A DNA stretch of 64,000 nucleotides from Herbaspirillum sp. Sphag64 (GCF_014192645.1 NZ_JACHYE010000001.1:254350-318349); one strand, 5' to 3'. Shown: positions 1 to 9,904, numbered from the stretch's first letter. A program made the numbers and translations. The notes: generated from the letters alone by a model not told the origin.

Positions 1-766
<766 letters not shown>

Positions 767-1216
767 CTATTGATCGGCAGTCACTTCCGCCCAGCAATTA
801 GGCGTTTCGTGGAGCACCAGCTTCTGCAGATGCAAGCCGGTGCCGTAGGCATCCTTGTAGGCAGCATTGAGAATATCGAAGGCGGTACGTGCCAGATTTT
901 CAACAGTCGGAATGCGATCGATAATCACTGTCTTGTGATCCGGCAAGCTGGCCAGGAAGTCACGTACCGGCTTGTCCTTCTCGTACACCAGGAAAGCATG
1001 GTCCCACACGTCAACCAGATGCTGCTTGGCAAGGGTTTTTATATCGGAAAAGTCCATGATCATGCCATTGTCCGAACTACCCTCCACTTCGATCACACGC
1101 CCGACCAAGGTAATTTCCAGTGTATAGCGATGACCGTGCAGATTGCGGCACTGGCTCTTGTGGTCGGGGATGCGGTGACCGGCATCAAATTCGAGTTTAC
1201 GGGTAATTGTCAGCAT
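767..1216 (-). CDS. queD: 6-carboxy-5,6,7,8-tetrahydropterin synthase QueD
   Basis: Second step of preQ0/queuosine synthesis, converting dihydroneopterin triphosphate to 6-carboxytetrahydropterin. The zinc ligands are visible as H14 (DAGH) and H27/H29 (HGH), and the catalytic Cys is C23 in SQCRNLHGH. VWDHAF and the late VLHETP segment are also family hallmarks. The ATG at 1216 gives a 149-residue protein, starting as family members do; a longer in-frame opening to 1264 adds an unlike N-terminus. The stop abuts tadA. queE lies upstream in the same direction. Confidence 0.93.
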   Translation of the reverse strand: MLTITRKLEFDAGHRIPDHKSQCRNLHGHRYTLEITLVGRVIEVEGSSDNGMIMDFSDIKTLAKQHLVDVWDHAFLVYEKDKPVRDFLASLPDHKTVIIDRIPTVENLARTAFDILNAAYKDAYGTGLHLQKLVLHETPNCWAEVTADQ

Positions 1217-1292
1217 GAATGCTCGGGTGTTTAAAAGATGAATTGTCGTTTTGGCAAATGCCAATGGCCGTGCGAAAGAGGCGAAGCCTGAA

Positions 1293-1928
1293 TTACGGTA
1301 TCTGCAGCAGCTTGTGCGTCTGGATACTCAGCTTCCAGCGCGGATTATTTTTGACCTTCTCGATCGCGAGCGCGGTATTGCGGGCAGCGTCAGGACCATC
1401 CATCGGTTGCAGCAGGTAATGCTGAAAATCCAGCTTCTCATAATCGCTCAGTCGCTGGCCCAGTTGCGGGATTACGACTTTGAGCTCGTTACCTTTAAAT
1501 ACCTTCAGTTCAGCGCCCATCTTGGGACTGACACAAATCCAGTCGACCCCGGATGGCACAGGGATCGTGCCGTTGGTCTCGATAGCAATTTCAAATCCGA
1601 CTGCATGCATGCTGGCGATCAGGGCTGCATCCAGTTGCAACAGCGGTTCGCCACCAGTGAATACAACGTACTTGCTGGCGCTGTAGGTTTCTGGCCACAA
1701 ACGATTGATTGCTTCAGCCAAGGCTTCGCTGGTCTTGAACTTACCGCCCCCTTCACCATCGGTGCCAAAGAAATCGGTATCGCAGAACTGGCAAATGGCC
1801 GTGCTACGGTCTTCTTCGCGGCCACTCCAGAGATTACAACCGCTGAAGCGACAAAACACCGCCGGACGGCCGGCATGCGTACCCTCGCCTTGCAAGGTGT
1901 AAAAAATTTCTTTAATGCTATAGGTCAC
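1293..1928 (-). CDS. queE: 7-carboxy-7-deazaguanine synthase QueE
   Basis: Radical-SAM enzyme that makes 7-carboxy-7-deazaguanine from the QueD product. The [4Fe-4S] cluster cysteines are C31, C46 and C49, i.e. a CX14CX2C spacing rather than CX3CX2C; that variant is established for Burkholderia-type QueE. GGEPLLQ and ETNGT motifs for SAM binding follow. I chose the GTG at 1928 (VTYSIKEIFYTLQGEG) because family proteins begin there; an upstream GTG at 1961 adds eleven unlike residues. Neither start has a clear ribosome-binding site. queC is not in the window. Confidence 0.92.
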   Translation of the reverse strand: MTYSIKEIFYTLQGEGTHAGRPAVFCRFSGCNLWSGREEDRSTAICQFCDTDFFGTDGEGGGKFKTSEALAEAINRLWPETYSASKYVVFTGGEPLLQLDAALIASMHAVGFEIAIETNGTIPVPSGVDWICVSPKMGAELKVFKGNELKVVIPQLGQRLSDYEKLDFQHYLLQPMDGPDAARNTALAIEKVKNNPRWKLSIQTHKLLQIP

Positions 1929-2028
1929 GATAAATAGGAGCGCTGATGGAGCGGATGCCACGACAGAGAAGCAATCCGGAGACGAATTATAACGCTTCCA
2001 AGCCCGCCCTTATCAGCGTCAACGAATA

Positions 2029-2451
2029 TCAGTTGGCGCCAAAGAAGATAGCGTAGAGCAGTCGTCCAGGATAAAAAGTGAAGGCACCGGCAATCAGCAA
2101 CCCGCCCATATAACTGTATTGCATCACCAGGCGATGCTTGGGGATATTGCCCACTTTGGCAAAATAAACACCACGGGCCATTTGCAAAAGAACAAAAATG
2201 CTGAGCAGATGTATTGGCGAGTATCCAAATACTCTACTGTCGGGCATCACTTGTCGAATCCAGAAAGAGCTTATACAGATGACAAGCATCAGTATGACCC
2301 ACAGGCGACCGAGCACTTTGTGTGTCCATGTTCCCTTCTTGCCCAAAAGCTGAATCGCCCCCAGCAACAAGGCACCCAAGGCAACAACAAGATGAAGCTT
2401 GACTGGCAGGCTAGCGCTGCGCAAAAGAAAGAGGTTCATTCCGGCGTTCAT
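2029..2451 (-). CDS. DUF2306-type membrane protein
   Basis: A 140-residue integral membrane protein with about four hydrophobic helices. It carries a GTWTHKVLGRLW segment between helices one and two and IPKHRLVMQYSYMGGLLIAGAFTFYPGR near the end; these His/Arg-containing loops match the DUF2306 family of predicted membrane proteins, whose function is unknown. The start is the ATG at 2451; an internal ATG four codons on (2439) is possible. It stands alone between queE and a convergent-free gap of about 200 bases. Confidence 0.65.
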   Translation of the reverse strand: MNAGMNLFLLRSASLPVKLHLVVALGALLLGAIQLLGKKGTWTHKVLGRLWVILMLVICISSFWIRQVMPDSRVFGYSPIHLLSIFVLLQMARGVYFAKVGNIPKHRLVMQYSYMGGLLIAGAFTFYPGRLLYAIFFGAN

Positions 2452-2658
2452 TCATTTTTATTTGTTTAGGGAAAACAAACCCATCTGTATCAATCTTTCC
2501 GGCAATGAAAGTGCGTCGTTGCGGACTTGATGCTCTGCAGGGTATGGTCCCATCTTCCGCCATGAAATTCAAGGACGATATATGTCCGCCCAGAAAGCGC
2601 AGGGTCAACAGTCGTTGCTTGGACAGTTCCCCGGGTTAGCGGGGAACGCCGTCGTTGT

Positions 2659-3336
2659 TCAGCGCCGTTGGCGGTGCGCTGCCATATTGATCGCGCTGCC
2701 GTCCAGCACGCTCTGCGGCCAGCCCTCACGCGCCAGCTGCAGCATCGCCAGGCCCACGTTGGCAGTCGTGGTCATCGAGCCTGGCCATAGGCGCTGAAGA
2801 CCTCGTAAAAGCGGCCCAAGCAGTTTGTAGAACAGCCGATAGCTGCGCGTCTTGGACTGGATGCCATCAAGCGGAAGAATGATGCCCGGCCGCAACATGT
2901 AAGCAGCCTTGAACGGCAGACGCAGCAGGGCGTTTTCGGTCTCGCCCTTGATCCGGGCCCACATGCTGCGACCTCTTTCGCTGCTGTCGGTGCCAGCACC
3001 CGACACGTAGACAAAGGTCATGCCAGGGTTCCAGCGCAACAGCCTCAACGCCACCGATACCGTGAGCGCATAGGTCAAATGGCGGTACTGGTCTGCAGTC
3101 ATCCCAGCCGACGAGACCCCCAGGCAAAAAAAGCAGGCGTCGATGCCCGTGAGCTCTGCCTGATACTGATTGAGGTCCAACATATCCGAAGTCACCAGCT
3201 GCACCAGCTTCGGATGCACCACATCAAGCGCAGAGCGCCCCACGATGAGCACCTTTTGAAGGTTTGCATCCTGCAGACATTCGCGAAGAACGCCCTGGCC
3301 CACCATACCGCTGGCTCCAAAAATGGCGATGTTCAT
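2659..3336 (-). CDS. NAD(P)-binding atypical SDR / epimerase-like protein
   Basis: A 225-residue Rossmann-fold protein with the nucleotide-binding glycine motif GASGMVGQG at residues 8-16. FCLGVSSAGM, FVYVSGAGTDSSERG and the YMLRPGIILP segment resemble atypical short-chain dehydrogenases of the nucleoside-diphosphate-sugar epimerase type. The classic YxxxK pair is not obvious, so it may be a non-canonical member and the substrate is unknown. It is divergent from a LysR regulator at 3570, suggesting that regulator controls it. Confidence 0.7.
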   Translation of the reverse strand: MNIAIFGASGMVGQGVLRECLQDANLQKVLIVGRSALDVVHPKLVQLVTSDMLDLNQYQAELTGIDACFFCLGVSSAGMTADQYRHLTYALTVSVALRLLRWNPGMTFVYVSGAGTDSSERGRSMWARIKGETENALLRLPFKAAYMLRPGIILPLDGIQSKTRSYRLFYKLLGPLLRGLQRLWPGSMTTTANVGLAMLQLAREGWPQSVLDGSAINMAAHRQRR

Positions 3337-3490
3337 GGCCGCTCCGTCAAGGTCTTTGGCTCAAGACAAGCGCTCATGCCCCACCTCCCTATCTCCTGGC
3401 CAAGGTGCGAGTGCTTGAAAACGCCGCATGGTGGGCGCGGCTCGTGGAAGAGCGTGATGCATTGCATGGAAGGTTCCTGAATGATGGAAA

Positions 3491-3504
3491 CATAGCAGTC
3501 TATG
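3491..3504. promoter_or_regulatory. Inverted repeat in divergent SDR/LysR intergenic region
   Basis: CATAG-N4-CTATG lies between the divergent SDR gene (3336) and the lysR gene (3570). It could be part of a LysR operator, although it does not fit the T-N11-A spacing. A second palindrome, TTCATGAA, lies at about 3538-3545. Candidate only. Confidence 0.3.
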
Positions 3505-3569
3505 AATGTTTTATTATTCTGATAAGCCGCATTTTGGTTCATGAAGAATCCTTTAAATCAGGACAATTA

Positions 3570-4472
3570 ATGCATCGAACAGGCATGACCGAATTGGAAG
3601 TGGTGCTGGCGGTAGCACGTCGCAAGAGTTTTCGCGGTGCGGCGCTCGAATTGGGTATGTCTACTACCGCCGTCAGTAGCGCTGTGGCTGGTCTCGAAGC
3701 ACGCTTGAAAGTACGCCTGTTCAACCGCTCGACGCGTAGCGTGGCCCTAACCGACATCGGCCAGCGCTATGTGGAACGCATCGCGCCCGCGCTGGCAGAA
3801 ATCAAGCGTGCCAGCGAAGAAGCTGGTAGTGGCCACGACGTGCCCAGCGGCACGCTACGCATCAATGCACCGCAAGGCGTGGGCACCTTGCTGATGGAGC
3901 CACTCTTACGCCAGTACGCACAGCGCTACCCGGAGATGCGCATCGACGTCGTGAGCGAATCGCGCTTGATCGATATCGTGGCCGAAGGCTTCGATGCCGG
4001 TATCCGTCTGGCCGAATCGGTACCGCAAGACATGATTGCGGTACCGCTCTCGCCCGATATCCGCATGCTCGTAGTCGCCACTCCCGACTATCTGCAACGC
4101 CACGGCACGCCCAGGCAGCCACACGATCTGCTCATGCATCAGAGCATCGGCATGCGCATGACGCATGGCGGCATCTATCAGTGGGAACTGGAGAGAGGCG
4201 GCCAAAAGCTGCAGATGGATCTGCCGACACGCTTCGTGCTCAATGAGATGCCCGCCATCAAACAAGCGATCCTGCATGGACTGGGCATCGGTTTCATCGC
4301 CGAGTGGCTTATTCTGGATGAGCTGAAAACAGGGAACCTCGTGCCCTTACTGCCATCCTGGTGCCCTACGTTTGGTGGTTTGCGGCTGTACTACTCCGGC
4401 CATCGTTTTGTCCCGGCACGGCTGCGCGCCCTGATCAGTCTGGTGCATGAACTGCGCTTGGGAAAAGCCTAG
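3570..4472 (+). CDS. LysR-family transcriptional regulator
   Basis: A 300-residue LysR regulator. The N-terminal winged helix-turn-helix covers about residues 1-65 (ELEVVLAVARRKSFRGAA, TTAVSSAVAGLEARL, LFNRSTRSVALTDIG), followed by a linker helix and a periplasmic-binding-like effector domain to the C-terminus. The ATG at 3570 is preceded by AGGA about 7 bases upstream; a second ATG lies five codons later, and the open frame extends upstream to 3264 without family similarity. It is divergent from the SDR gene, the usual arrangement of a LysR regulator and its target. The effector is unknown. Confidence 0.88.
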   Translation: MHRTGMTELEVVLAVARRKSFRGAALELGMSTTAVSSAVAGLEARLKVRLFNRSTRSVALTDIGQRYVERIAPALAEIKRASEEAGSGHDVPSGTLRINAPQGVGTLLMEPLLRQYAQRYPEMRIDVVSESRLIDIVAEGFDAGIRLAESVPQDMIAVPLSPDIRMLVVATPDYLQRHGTPRQPHDLLMHQSIGMRMTHGGIYQWELERGGQKLQMDLPTRFVLNEMPAIKQAILHGLGIGFIAEWLILDELKTGNLVPLLPSWCPTFGGLRLYYSGHRFVPARLRALISLVHELRLGKA

Positions 4473-4581
4473 CGACGATACGATGCACGTATATCCCCCG
4501 CCGGGACGAGACGTTCGCTGAATAAGGCAAGAATATGAGACCGCTGTAGCTGACCAGTAACGATCAACTAGGACGGATGCT

Positions 4582-5052
4582 TCAATCTGGCTCAATTAGG
4601 CGAAGCAACAGCGGGATAGCCTGAGCAATTGTTTCGCGCTCTTTCCCTGAAAGCTTTGCATGGATGGCCTGCGCTAGCCAAAGTGATCTGGCTTGGCGAT
4701 GCGCTGCGGCAGCGTGCCGCCCGGCATCAGTTAAAGTCATCAACCAACCACGTCCATCAGAGGGGTCTGGCTCACGTGCGACCAATCCAGCAGCCTCCAG
4801 CCGACTCACCACCAGCCGCATCGACTGATGGGTCACGCCGCGGATTTCAGCCAAGGCCGCAGCGCTCATCGGCCCGTTGCGATCCAGTTCCGCCAACGCG
4901 TCGACCTGTGCATCGTGAGGCGTCCCGCTGCGCGTCCGAACCGTTCGAACGAAGCGTCCAACTGCGTCGCGCAACTCCTCGGATAGCGTCGCTGAAAACG
5001 AATCGCCAGATGCATGTGTGGTGGTGGGGCTGAAAGTGAGTGCGGCACTCAT
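4582..5052 (-). CDS. MarR-family transcriptional regulator
   Basis: A 156-residue MarR-type winged-helix repressor. The DNA-binding part runs through MSAAALAEIRGVTHQSMRLVVSRLEAAGLVAREPDPSDGRGW, with the wing ending in the characteristic DGRG(W) turn and LTDAGR. Its ATG overlaps the stop of the upstream SnoaL-like gene (ATGA, 5049-5052), so the two are translationally coupled. The shared promoter contains an inverted repeat (5512-5530) that I take as the likely MarR operator, implying autorepression. The ligand is unknown. Confidence 0.87.
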   Translation of the reverse strand: MSAALTFSPTTTHASGDSFSATLSEELRDAVGRFVRTVRTRSGTPHDAQVDALAELDRNGPMSAAALAEIRGVTHQSMRLVVSRLEAAGLVAREPDPSDGRGWLMTLTDAGRHAAAAHRQARSLWLAQAIHAKLSGKERETIAQAIPLLLRLIEPD

Positions 5053-5462
5053 GAGAATCGCAACTGGGTTAGCACTGCCGCAAGTGTATTGACACCCCAG
5101 TGCTCGGCATAACGGCCATCCCGGATCGTGACGATGTCAATAACGTCGATACTGACCTGCCGTCCAGTAGCAGGAACTCCCAGCAAGGTGCCGGTATGCA
5201 CACCATGCACTGTTTTGCGCGTGGTCACTTTATCGCCGTCGCTGAGTTGCTCGTGGATCTGCACTTTCAGCCCTGAGAGCGCCGGTCGCAGCACGTGCTC
5301 AAACGTGTTCCACAGACCCGCACCATCGTTCGGTGCGCCGACTGGCGCGGACCAATTAACAAAGTCCGAGGCGACGAGTGCATCGAATGATGCACGATTA
5401 CCTTGCTCGATCACTTCATGGTTGAAGCGCTTTACGACCTGTTTGGGCGAGAATTTGTCCAT
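5049..5462 (-). CDS. SnoaL-like ester cyclase family protein
   Basis: A 137-residue protein of the NTF2-like/SnoaL fold: an N-terminal helix pair (VVKRFNHEVIEQGNRASFDALVASDFVNW), a middle helix (WNTFEHVLRPAL) and beta strands with DGDKVTTRKTVHGVHTGTLLGVPATGRQV and YAEHWGVN. Family members often accompany regulators as small detoxifying or cyclase-like enzymes; activity here is unknown. The ATG at 5462 has GGAG 8 bases upstream and is preferred over the longer frame to 5522, which runs into the promoter. It is the first gene of an operon with marR. Confidence 0.8.
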   Translation of the reverse strand: MDKFSPKQVVKRFNHEVIEQGNRASFDALVASDFVNWSAPVGAPNDGAGLWNTFEHVLRPALSGLKVQIHEQLSDGDKVTTRKTVHGVHTGTLLGVPATGRQVSIDVIDIVTIRDGRYAEHWGVNTLAAVLTQLRFS

Positions 5463-5507
5463 TTTTTCTCCGATCGGGCGGGCAACATAAGTCCACCAAC
5501 ATCGCAG

Positions 5508-5536
5508 ATTATATACAACCAAGCTGTATAAATAAA
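5508..5536 (-). promoter_or_regulatory. Promoter and candidate MarR operator of the snoaL-marR operon
   Basis: On the minus strand a perfect TATAAT (5508-5513) lies 17 bases from a weak -35, TTTATT (5531-5536). Between and overlapping them is a perfect inverted repeat, TATACA-N7-TGTATA (5512-5530). Its placement would block RNA polymerase, as expected of a MarR autorepressor. The leader to the first ATG would be about 40 bases. Confidence 0.65.
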
Positions 5537-5730
5537 GTGAGATATCCGTTTTCCGCTTTGATCTTCACAGACCAGTAGTGCCTTCAAAAGCGGTAACGAT
5601 TGATTAGCTTGACTTCCATCTCATTTGGAAGTGCGTTGCCTCGTAGTCTTCAAGGAATAATCATGAACAATCTGCACGACATCGGACTTGGAAAATTGAA
5701 TTTCCCAACCGGATTTATTTTCATTTTTAC

Positions 5731-6645
5731 TCAATGCAACGCCAGCGAGATATGCTCGACGAACGCCTTTACCTTGGCTGAATGTTTCCGCTCAGGGGGA
5801 CTCACCAGATGAATCGGTGATAACGGTGAGTCCCAGTCAGGCATGAGCCGCACCACTTCTCCATTTGCTAATTCGGGTTCGAATAACCAGGTAGGCGCAT
5901 AGCCAATACCCATTGCGCCAATAACCGCCGAACGTATCACCTCACTACTGTTTGTTTGAATACCTCCGTGAACCCGCACACTCTTAGTCACTCCCATTGT
6001 TTCCGATGCACCAGCACCGGCTGTGAAAGTCCATAGATTGCTATTGGCAAGTCCCGTGTAGACAATACACTGGTGCGCTGGTAAGTCTTCCGGATCGCGC
6101 GGCGCACGCACGTCGGCGGGGAGGTTTCGCAGATAGTCCCGATGGGCCAGCAGCATGCGCTGCGATACACCAACACGCCGCGCAATAAGCCCACTATCGG
6201 GCAAATCACCAATCCGAACCGACACATCAATACCCTGTTCCACCAAGTCGATGAAGCCGTCATGTAGACGCAGGTCAACCTTGACGTCGGGGTGCGCTTG
6301 CATGAACGACTTCACCAGCGGCATCAACTTCAAGCGCCCAAAACCGACCGAGGCGGCAACTCTGATCCATCCCCGTAATTGCCTCTCGCCTGTGATCAAA
6401 TCAGACTCGGCTTCAGCAATTTCGGCGACCAACCTTCGCGCCTGCTCGAAATAGCGCGCGCCCTCCTCGGTCAATGCCAGCGAGCGCGTCGTCCGAATCA
6501 GCAGCTTTGCCCCCAACTGTCGCTCCAGAGCAGCCACTTGCTTGCTGACGGCGCTCTGGGTGGTCTGCGACTCATCTGCCACAGCAGAAAAGCTGCCTGA
6601 CTCGACCACCCTCACAAATGTACGCATTGCAGAAAGCTTGTCCAT
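5731..6645 (-). CDS. LysR-family transcriptional regulator
   Basis: A 304-residue LysR protein with a clear N-terminal helix-turn-helix (MRTFVRVVESGSFSAVA, TTQSAVSKQVAALERQLG, LLIRTTRSLALTEEG) and an effector-binding domain from about residue 90. It resembles the CrgA/DsdC-like group often found beside oxidoreductases. The gene is divergent from the SDR gene starting at 6757, with 111 bases between, so it probably regulates the SDR and AhpD-like genes. The inducer is not predictable. Confidence 0.9.
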   Translation of the reverse strand: MDKLSAMRTFVRVVESGSFSAVADESQTTQSAVSKQVAALERQLGAKLLIRTTRSLALTEEGARYFEQARRLVAEIAEAESDLITGERQLRGWIRVAASVGFGRLKLMPLVKSFMQAHPDVKVDLRLHDGFIDLVEQGIDVSVRIGDLPDSGLIARRVGVSQRMLLAHRDYLRNLPADVRAPRDPEDLPAHQCIVYTGLANSNLWTFTAGAGASETMGVTKSVRVHGGIQTNSSEVIRSAVIGAMGIGYAPTWLFEPELANGEVVRLMPDWDSPLSPIHLVSPPERKHSAKVKAFVEHISLALH

Positions 6646-6676
6646 GGCTGCTCAATATATTCCATTAACGACTAAG

Positions 6677-6693
6677 TGATATCGCCAAAATCA
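6677..6693. promoter_or_regulatory. Inverted repeat between divergent lysR and SDR genes
   Basis: TGAT-N9-ATCA sits in the 111-base divergent intergenic region. The spacing is not the classical T-N11-A of LysR boxes, so it is a weak candidate operator. Confidence 0.3.
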
Positions 6694-6756
6694 GTCTATA
6701 CGAACATCAAGGAATAAGTCAAAGTGAAGGCCTCGATACATCAACCAGGAGCAGAC

Positions 6757-7506
6757 ATGAATCCATCAAACGTTCTCATCACCGGTGCTTTAACCGGAAT
6801 CGGCCGTGCAACCGCGTTCGCCTTTGCGCGAACTGGTGCCAACGTGGTCGTTAGCGGGCGCCGCGAAGAGGCCGGCACCGCATTGGCATCCGAACTTCGC
6901 GCATTGGGAGGCAAGGCTGAGTTCATCAAAGCCGACGTCACCGATGAAGCAGAGGTCCGTGCACTTGTCGAACAAACAGTCAGTTTGTTCGGCAAGCTTG
7001 ACATTGCCGTTAATAACGCTGGCACGGAAGGCACACTAGGCCCGATTACCGAACAAAGCACAGATAACTTCCATGCCACGTTCTCGACCAACGTGCTAGG
7101 CACCCTGCTGTCGCTCAAACACGAGATGCGTGCGATGCAAGCGCAGGGACACGGTTCCATCATCAACCTCTCATCCATTGCCGGGCAAGTCGGGTTCGCC
7201 GGGGCATCGGTCTACGTTGCTAGCAAATTCGCAGTCGAAGGATTGACCAAGAGCGCAGCGCTGGAAGGCGCTCAGTTCGGGGTACGTGTTAATGCCATCG
7301 CACCAGGTCCGGTGGCAACCAACATGCTGGACCGCTTTATTGGAAACGACGAAAGCGCCAAAGCAGGTTTTCTGGGAGGTATTCCTGCCAAACGCGCTGC
7401 CACGGTCGATGAAATTGCTAAAACCATCGTCTTCGTCGCGTCTACCAAAGCCGCTTACCTTACCGGCCAGTCGATTACGGTCGACGGTGGATACACAGCC
7501 CAATAA
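6757..7506 (+). CDS. Classical short-chain dehydrogenase/reductase
   Basis: A 249-residue classical SDR oxidoreductase. It has the cofactor motif GALTGIG at residues 10-16, NNAG at about 86-89, and the catalytic S140, Y153 and K157 (SVYVASK). The C-terminal VDGGYTAQ is typical. An Arg pair after beta-2 (SGRR) suggests NADP(H). The ATG at 6757 is preceded by AGGAG with 5-base spacing; a GTG at 6724 is a longer alternative without such support. It is followed 66 bases on by the AhpD-like gene and preceded by a divergent lysR. Substrate unknown. Confidence 0.9.
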   Translation: MNPSNVLITGALTGIGRATAFAFARTGANVVVSGRREEAGTALASELRALGGKAEFIKADVTDEAEVRALVEQTVSLFGKLDIAVNNAGTEGTLGPITEQSTDNFHATFSTNVLGTLLSLKHEMRAMQAQGHGSIINLSSIAGQVGFAGASVYVASKFAVEGLTKSAALEGAQFGVRVNAIAPGPVATNMLDRFIGNDESAKAGFLGGIPAKRAATVDEIAKTIVFVASTKAAYLTGQSITVDGGYTAQ

Positions 7507-7572
7507 AACAGCGCAATAGCCCAGCCCCATCAACCTGCGTTTTACTTTTTAGACTCCCCCCTGGAGATCACA

Positions 7573-8109
7573 ATGAGCACCATCAACGTTCCTACCCGCG
7601 AAGAAGTCAGCATCAACAATCAGGCCATTTTTGACAACCTCAAAAAAGGGCTTGGAATGGTTCCCAACCTCTACGCGACCTTTGCCCACTCTGACACCGC
7701 ACTGGCAACTTACCTGGCATTACAAAACGCCAAGAGCAGCATCTCAGGCAAAGCACGCGAGGTCGTCAATCTGGTTGTCAGTCAGGTCAATGAGTGCGAG
7801 TACTGCCTGGCGGCACACACCATGCTCGGGAAGATGAACGGCTTCAGCGAAGAGCAAATCCTCGATATCCGCCGCGGACAAGCCAGCTTTGACGTCAAGC
7901 TCGACGCCCTCGCCCGCTTGACCAAAGGCATCACGCAAAGCCGCGGCCATGTCGATCCAGTATTGGTCGAAGCATTCTTTGCTGCCGGCTGGACCAAAGA
8001 GAATCTGGTGGATGCCATCGTCGTCATCGGGGACAAGACCGTGAGCAACTACTTGCATTCAACCACCAGGATTCCAGTGGATTTTCCTGCTGCGCCAAAG
8101 CTGGATTAA
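7573..8109 (+). CDS. Carboxymuconolactone decarboxylase/AhpD-like peroxidase family protein
   Basis: A 178-residue protein of the AhpD-like/CMD fold. The redox motif CEYCLAAH gives C75-xx-C78-xxx-H82, the arrangement used by alkylhydroperoxidase D to reduce peroxides. The rest is helical, with VVIGDKTVSNYLHSTT near the C-terminus. GGAG about 8 bases upstream of the ATG supports the start. It lies downstream of the SDR and may be in its operon; such pairs are common in LysR-controlled stress or xenobiotic cassettes, but the specific substrate cannot be told. Confidence 0.85.
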   Translation: MSTINVPTREEVSINNQAIFDNLKKGLGMVPNLYATFAHSDTALATYLALQNAKSSISGKAREVVNLVVSQVNECEYCLAAHTMLGKMNGFSEEQILDIRRGQASFDVKLDALARLTKGITQSRGHVDPVLVEAFFAAGWTKENLVDAIVVIGDKTVSNYLHSTTRIPVDFPAAPKLD

Positions 8110-8189
8110 TTTGGAAGCCGGCTAAGCTTGCCACGACGGATGCAACTCTTCGGCATCGGCAGTCCATTTTGCTGTCGATGCCGAACCAC

Positions 8190-8217
8190 AACAAAAAGCC
8201 CGCGATAATGCGGGCTT
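8190..8217 (-). terminator. Rho-independent terminator after guaA
   Basis: AAGCCCGC (8196-8203) pairs with GCGGGCTT (8210-8217) around a 6-base loop. On the minus strand the stem is followed by a T-rich run, placed 48 bases after the guaA stop. It may also serve the convergent AhpD-like gene. Confidence 0.85.
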
Positions 8218-8264
8218 CAAGGTGATTGGATGCTTTCAGTTATCTGGCATTGCCGGACCCAAAA

Positions 8265-9845
8265 TCATTCCCACTCAATCGTCGCTGGCGGCTTGCCCGA
8301 GATGTCATACACCACCCGATTGATGCCTCGCACTTCATTGATGATGCGGTTGGAGACGCGGCCAAGTAATTCATGTGGCAGATGCGCCCAATGTGCAGTC
8401 ATGAAGTCCTGCGTTTGTACCGCACGCAAGGCCACTACGTATTCATAAGTGCGTCCATCTCCCATCACACCCACTGATTTGACCGGGAGGAATACCGCAA
8501 ATGCCTGGCTGGTCTTTTCGTACCAGCTCTGGCCATCTGCTTCCTTGGTGTTGCGCAGCTCTTCGATGAAGATCGCATCTGCGCGACGCAGCAAATCAGC
8601 GAACTCTTTTTTGACCTCACCCAGGATACGCACACCCAGACCCGGACCTGGGAATGGATGACGATAAACCATCTCGTGTGGCAGACCCAATGCGACACCC
8701 AATTCACGCACTTCATCCTTGAACAGCTCGCGCAACGGCTCCAGCAATTTCAGATTCAGCGTGTCAGGCAAGCCACCAACGTTGTGGTGGCTCTTGATAG
8801 TGTGAGCACCCTTCTTGCCTTTACCGGCGCTTTCGATCACATCCGGGTAAATCGTGCCTTGCGCCAGCCACTTGGCGCTCTTGAGCTTGCCAGATTCGGC
8901 CTGGAACACTTCGACAAATTCACGACCGATAATCTTACGCTTGGCTTCAGGATCAGTCACGCCGGCCAGATGCCCCATGAACTGGTCGGTGGCATCAACA
9001 TGAATCACCTTGACACCCAGATTCTTGCCAAACATCTCCATCACCATCTTGCCCTCATCCAAACGGAGCAAGCCGTGATCAACGAAAACACAGGTCAGCT
9101 GATCACCAATGGCGCGATGGATCAGGGCGGCAGCAACACTGCTGTCGACCCCACCGGACAAACCGAGAATCACTTCATCGGCGCCTACCTGGGCACGAAT
9201 GGCAGCGACCGCTTCGGCAATATAGTCAGGCATATTCCAGTCCGACTTACAGCCGCAGATATCCAGCACAAAACGACTCAGCAATGCCTTGCCTTGTACG
9301 GTATGGGTGACTTCAGGGTGGAATTGCACGGCATAGAAGCGACGTGCTTCGTCGGCCATACCGGCAATCGGGCAATTGCCGGTTGATGCCATCAGCTTGA
9401 AGCCGGGTGGCATGTCATTGACCTTGTCGCCATGGCTCATCCAGACCTTGAGCATGCCATGACCTTCAGCTGTGGTGAAGTCTGCAATATCCTTTAACAA
9501 GGCGGTGTGGCCATGCGCGCGTACTTCCGCGTAACCGAATTCGCGCAGCTTGCCGTTTTCGACCTTGCCACCCAACTGCGCTGCCATGGTTTGCATACCG
9601 TAGCAAATACCCAGTACCGGGACACCTAGCTCGAACACAGCTTGCGGTGCGCGTGGTGTATCGCCTTCGGTCACGCTATTCGGGCCACCAGACAGAATTA
9701 CGCCAGCGGCGCCGTAGTTACGAATGAATTCGTCACTCACGTCATAGGGATAAACCTCAGAGAACACGCCGGCTTCACGGACGCGACGTGCGATCAGTTG
9801 CGTGACCTGGGAACCGAAATCGATGATCAGAATTTTTGAATGCAT
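8265..9845 (-). CDS. guaA: GMP synthase (glutamine-hydrolysing)
   Basis: Cytosolic enzyme making GMP from XMP with glutamine and ATP. Domains in order: class-I glutamine amidotransferase (nucleophile C81 in GICYGMQ, later HPE), ATP-pyrophosphatase with the P-loop SGGVDSS near residue 230, and the GMP synthetase C-terminal dimerisation domain ending PATIEWE. Length is 526 residues, standard for the family. The ATG at 9845 ([13 protein letters not shown]) is preferred to an in-frame extension to 9863. It follows guaB on the same strand. Confidence 0.97.
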   Translation of the reverse strand: MHSKILIIDFGSQVTQLIARRVREAGVFSEVYPYDVSDEFIRNYGAAGVILSGGPNSVTEGDTPRAPQAVFELGVPVLGICYGMQTMAAQLGGKVENGKLREFGYAEVRAHGHTALLKDIADFTTAEGHGMLKVWMSHGDKVNDMPPGFKLMASTGNCPIAGMADEARRFYAVQFHPEVTHTVQGKALLSRFVLDICGCKSDWNMPDYIAEAVAAIRAQVGADEVILGLSGGVDSSVAAALIHRAIGDQLTCVFVDHGLLRLDEGKMVMEMFGKNLGVKVIHVDATDQFMGHLAGVTDPEAKRKIIGREFVEVFQAESGKLKSAKWLAQGTIYPDVIESAGKGKKGAHTIKSHHNVGGLPDTLNLKLLEPLRELFKDEVRELGVALGLPHEMVYRHPFPGPGLGVRILGEVKKEFADLLRRADAIFIEELRNTKEADGQSWYEKTSQAFAVFLPVKSVGVMGDGRTYEYVVALRAVQTQDFMTAHWAHLPHELLGRVSNRIINEVRGINRVVYDISGKPPATIEWE

Positions 9846-9904
9846 GGCTGTGGAGAATGACAAGATTGAAAAATGTTATGCGGCAACGACATTGAGAAAG
9901 AAGT

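Noticed and set aside
3264-3569. N-terminal extension of the LysR gene at 3570
   Set aside because: The extra 102 residues cross the divergent promoter region and match nothing; AGGA before the ATG at 3570 supports the shorter start.
6677-6693. Canonical LysR box (T-N11-A)
   Set aside because: The dyad TGAT-N9-ATCA does not place T and A at 11-base spacing, so it is listed only as a weak candidate.
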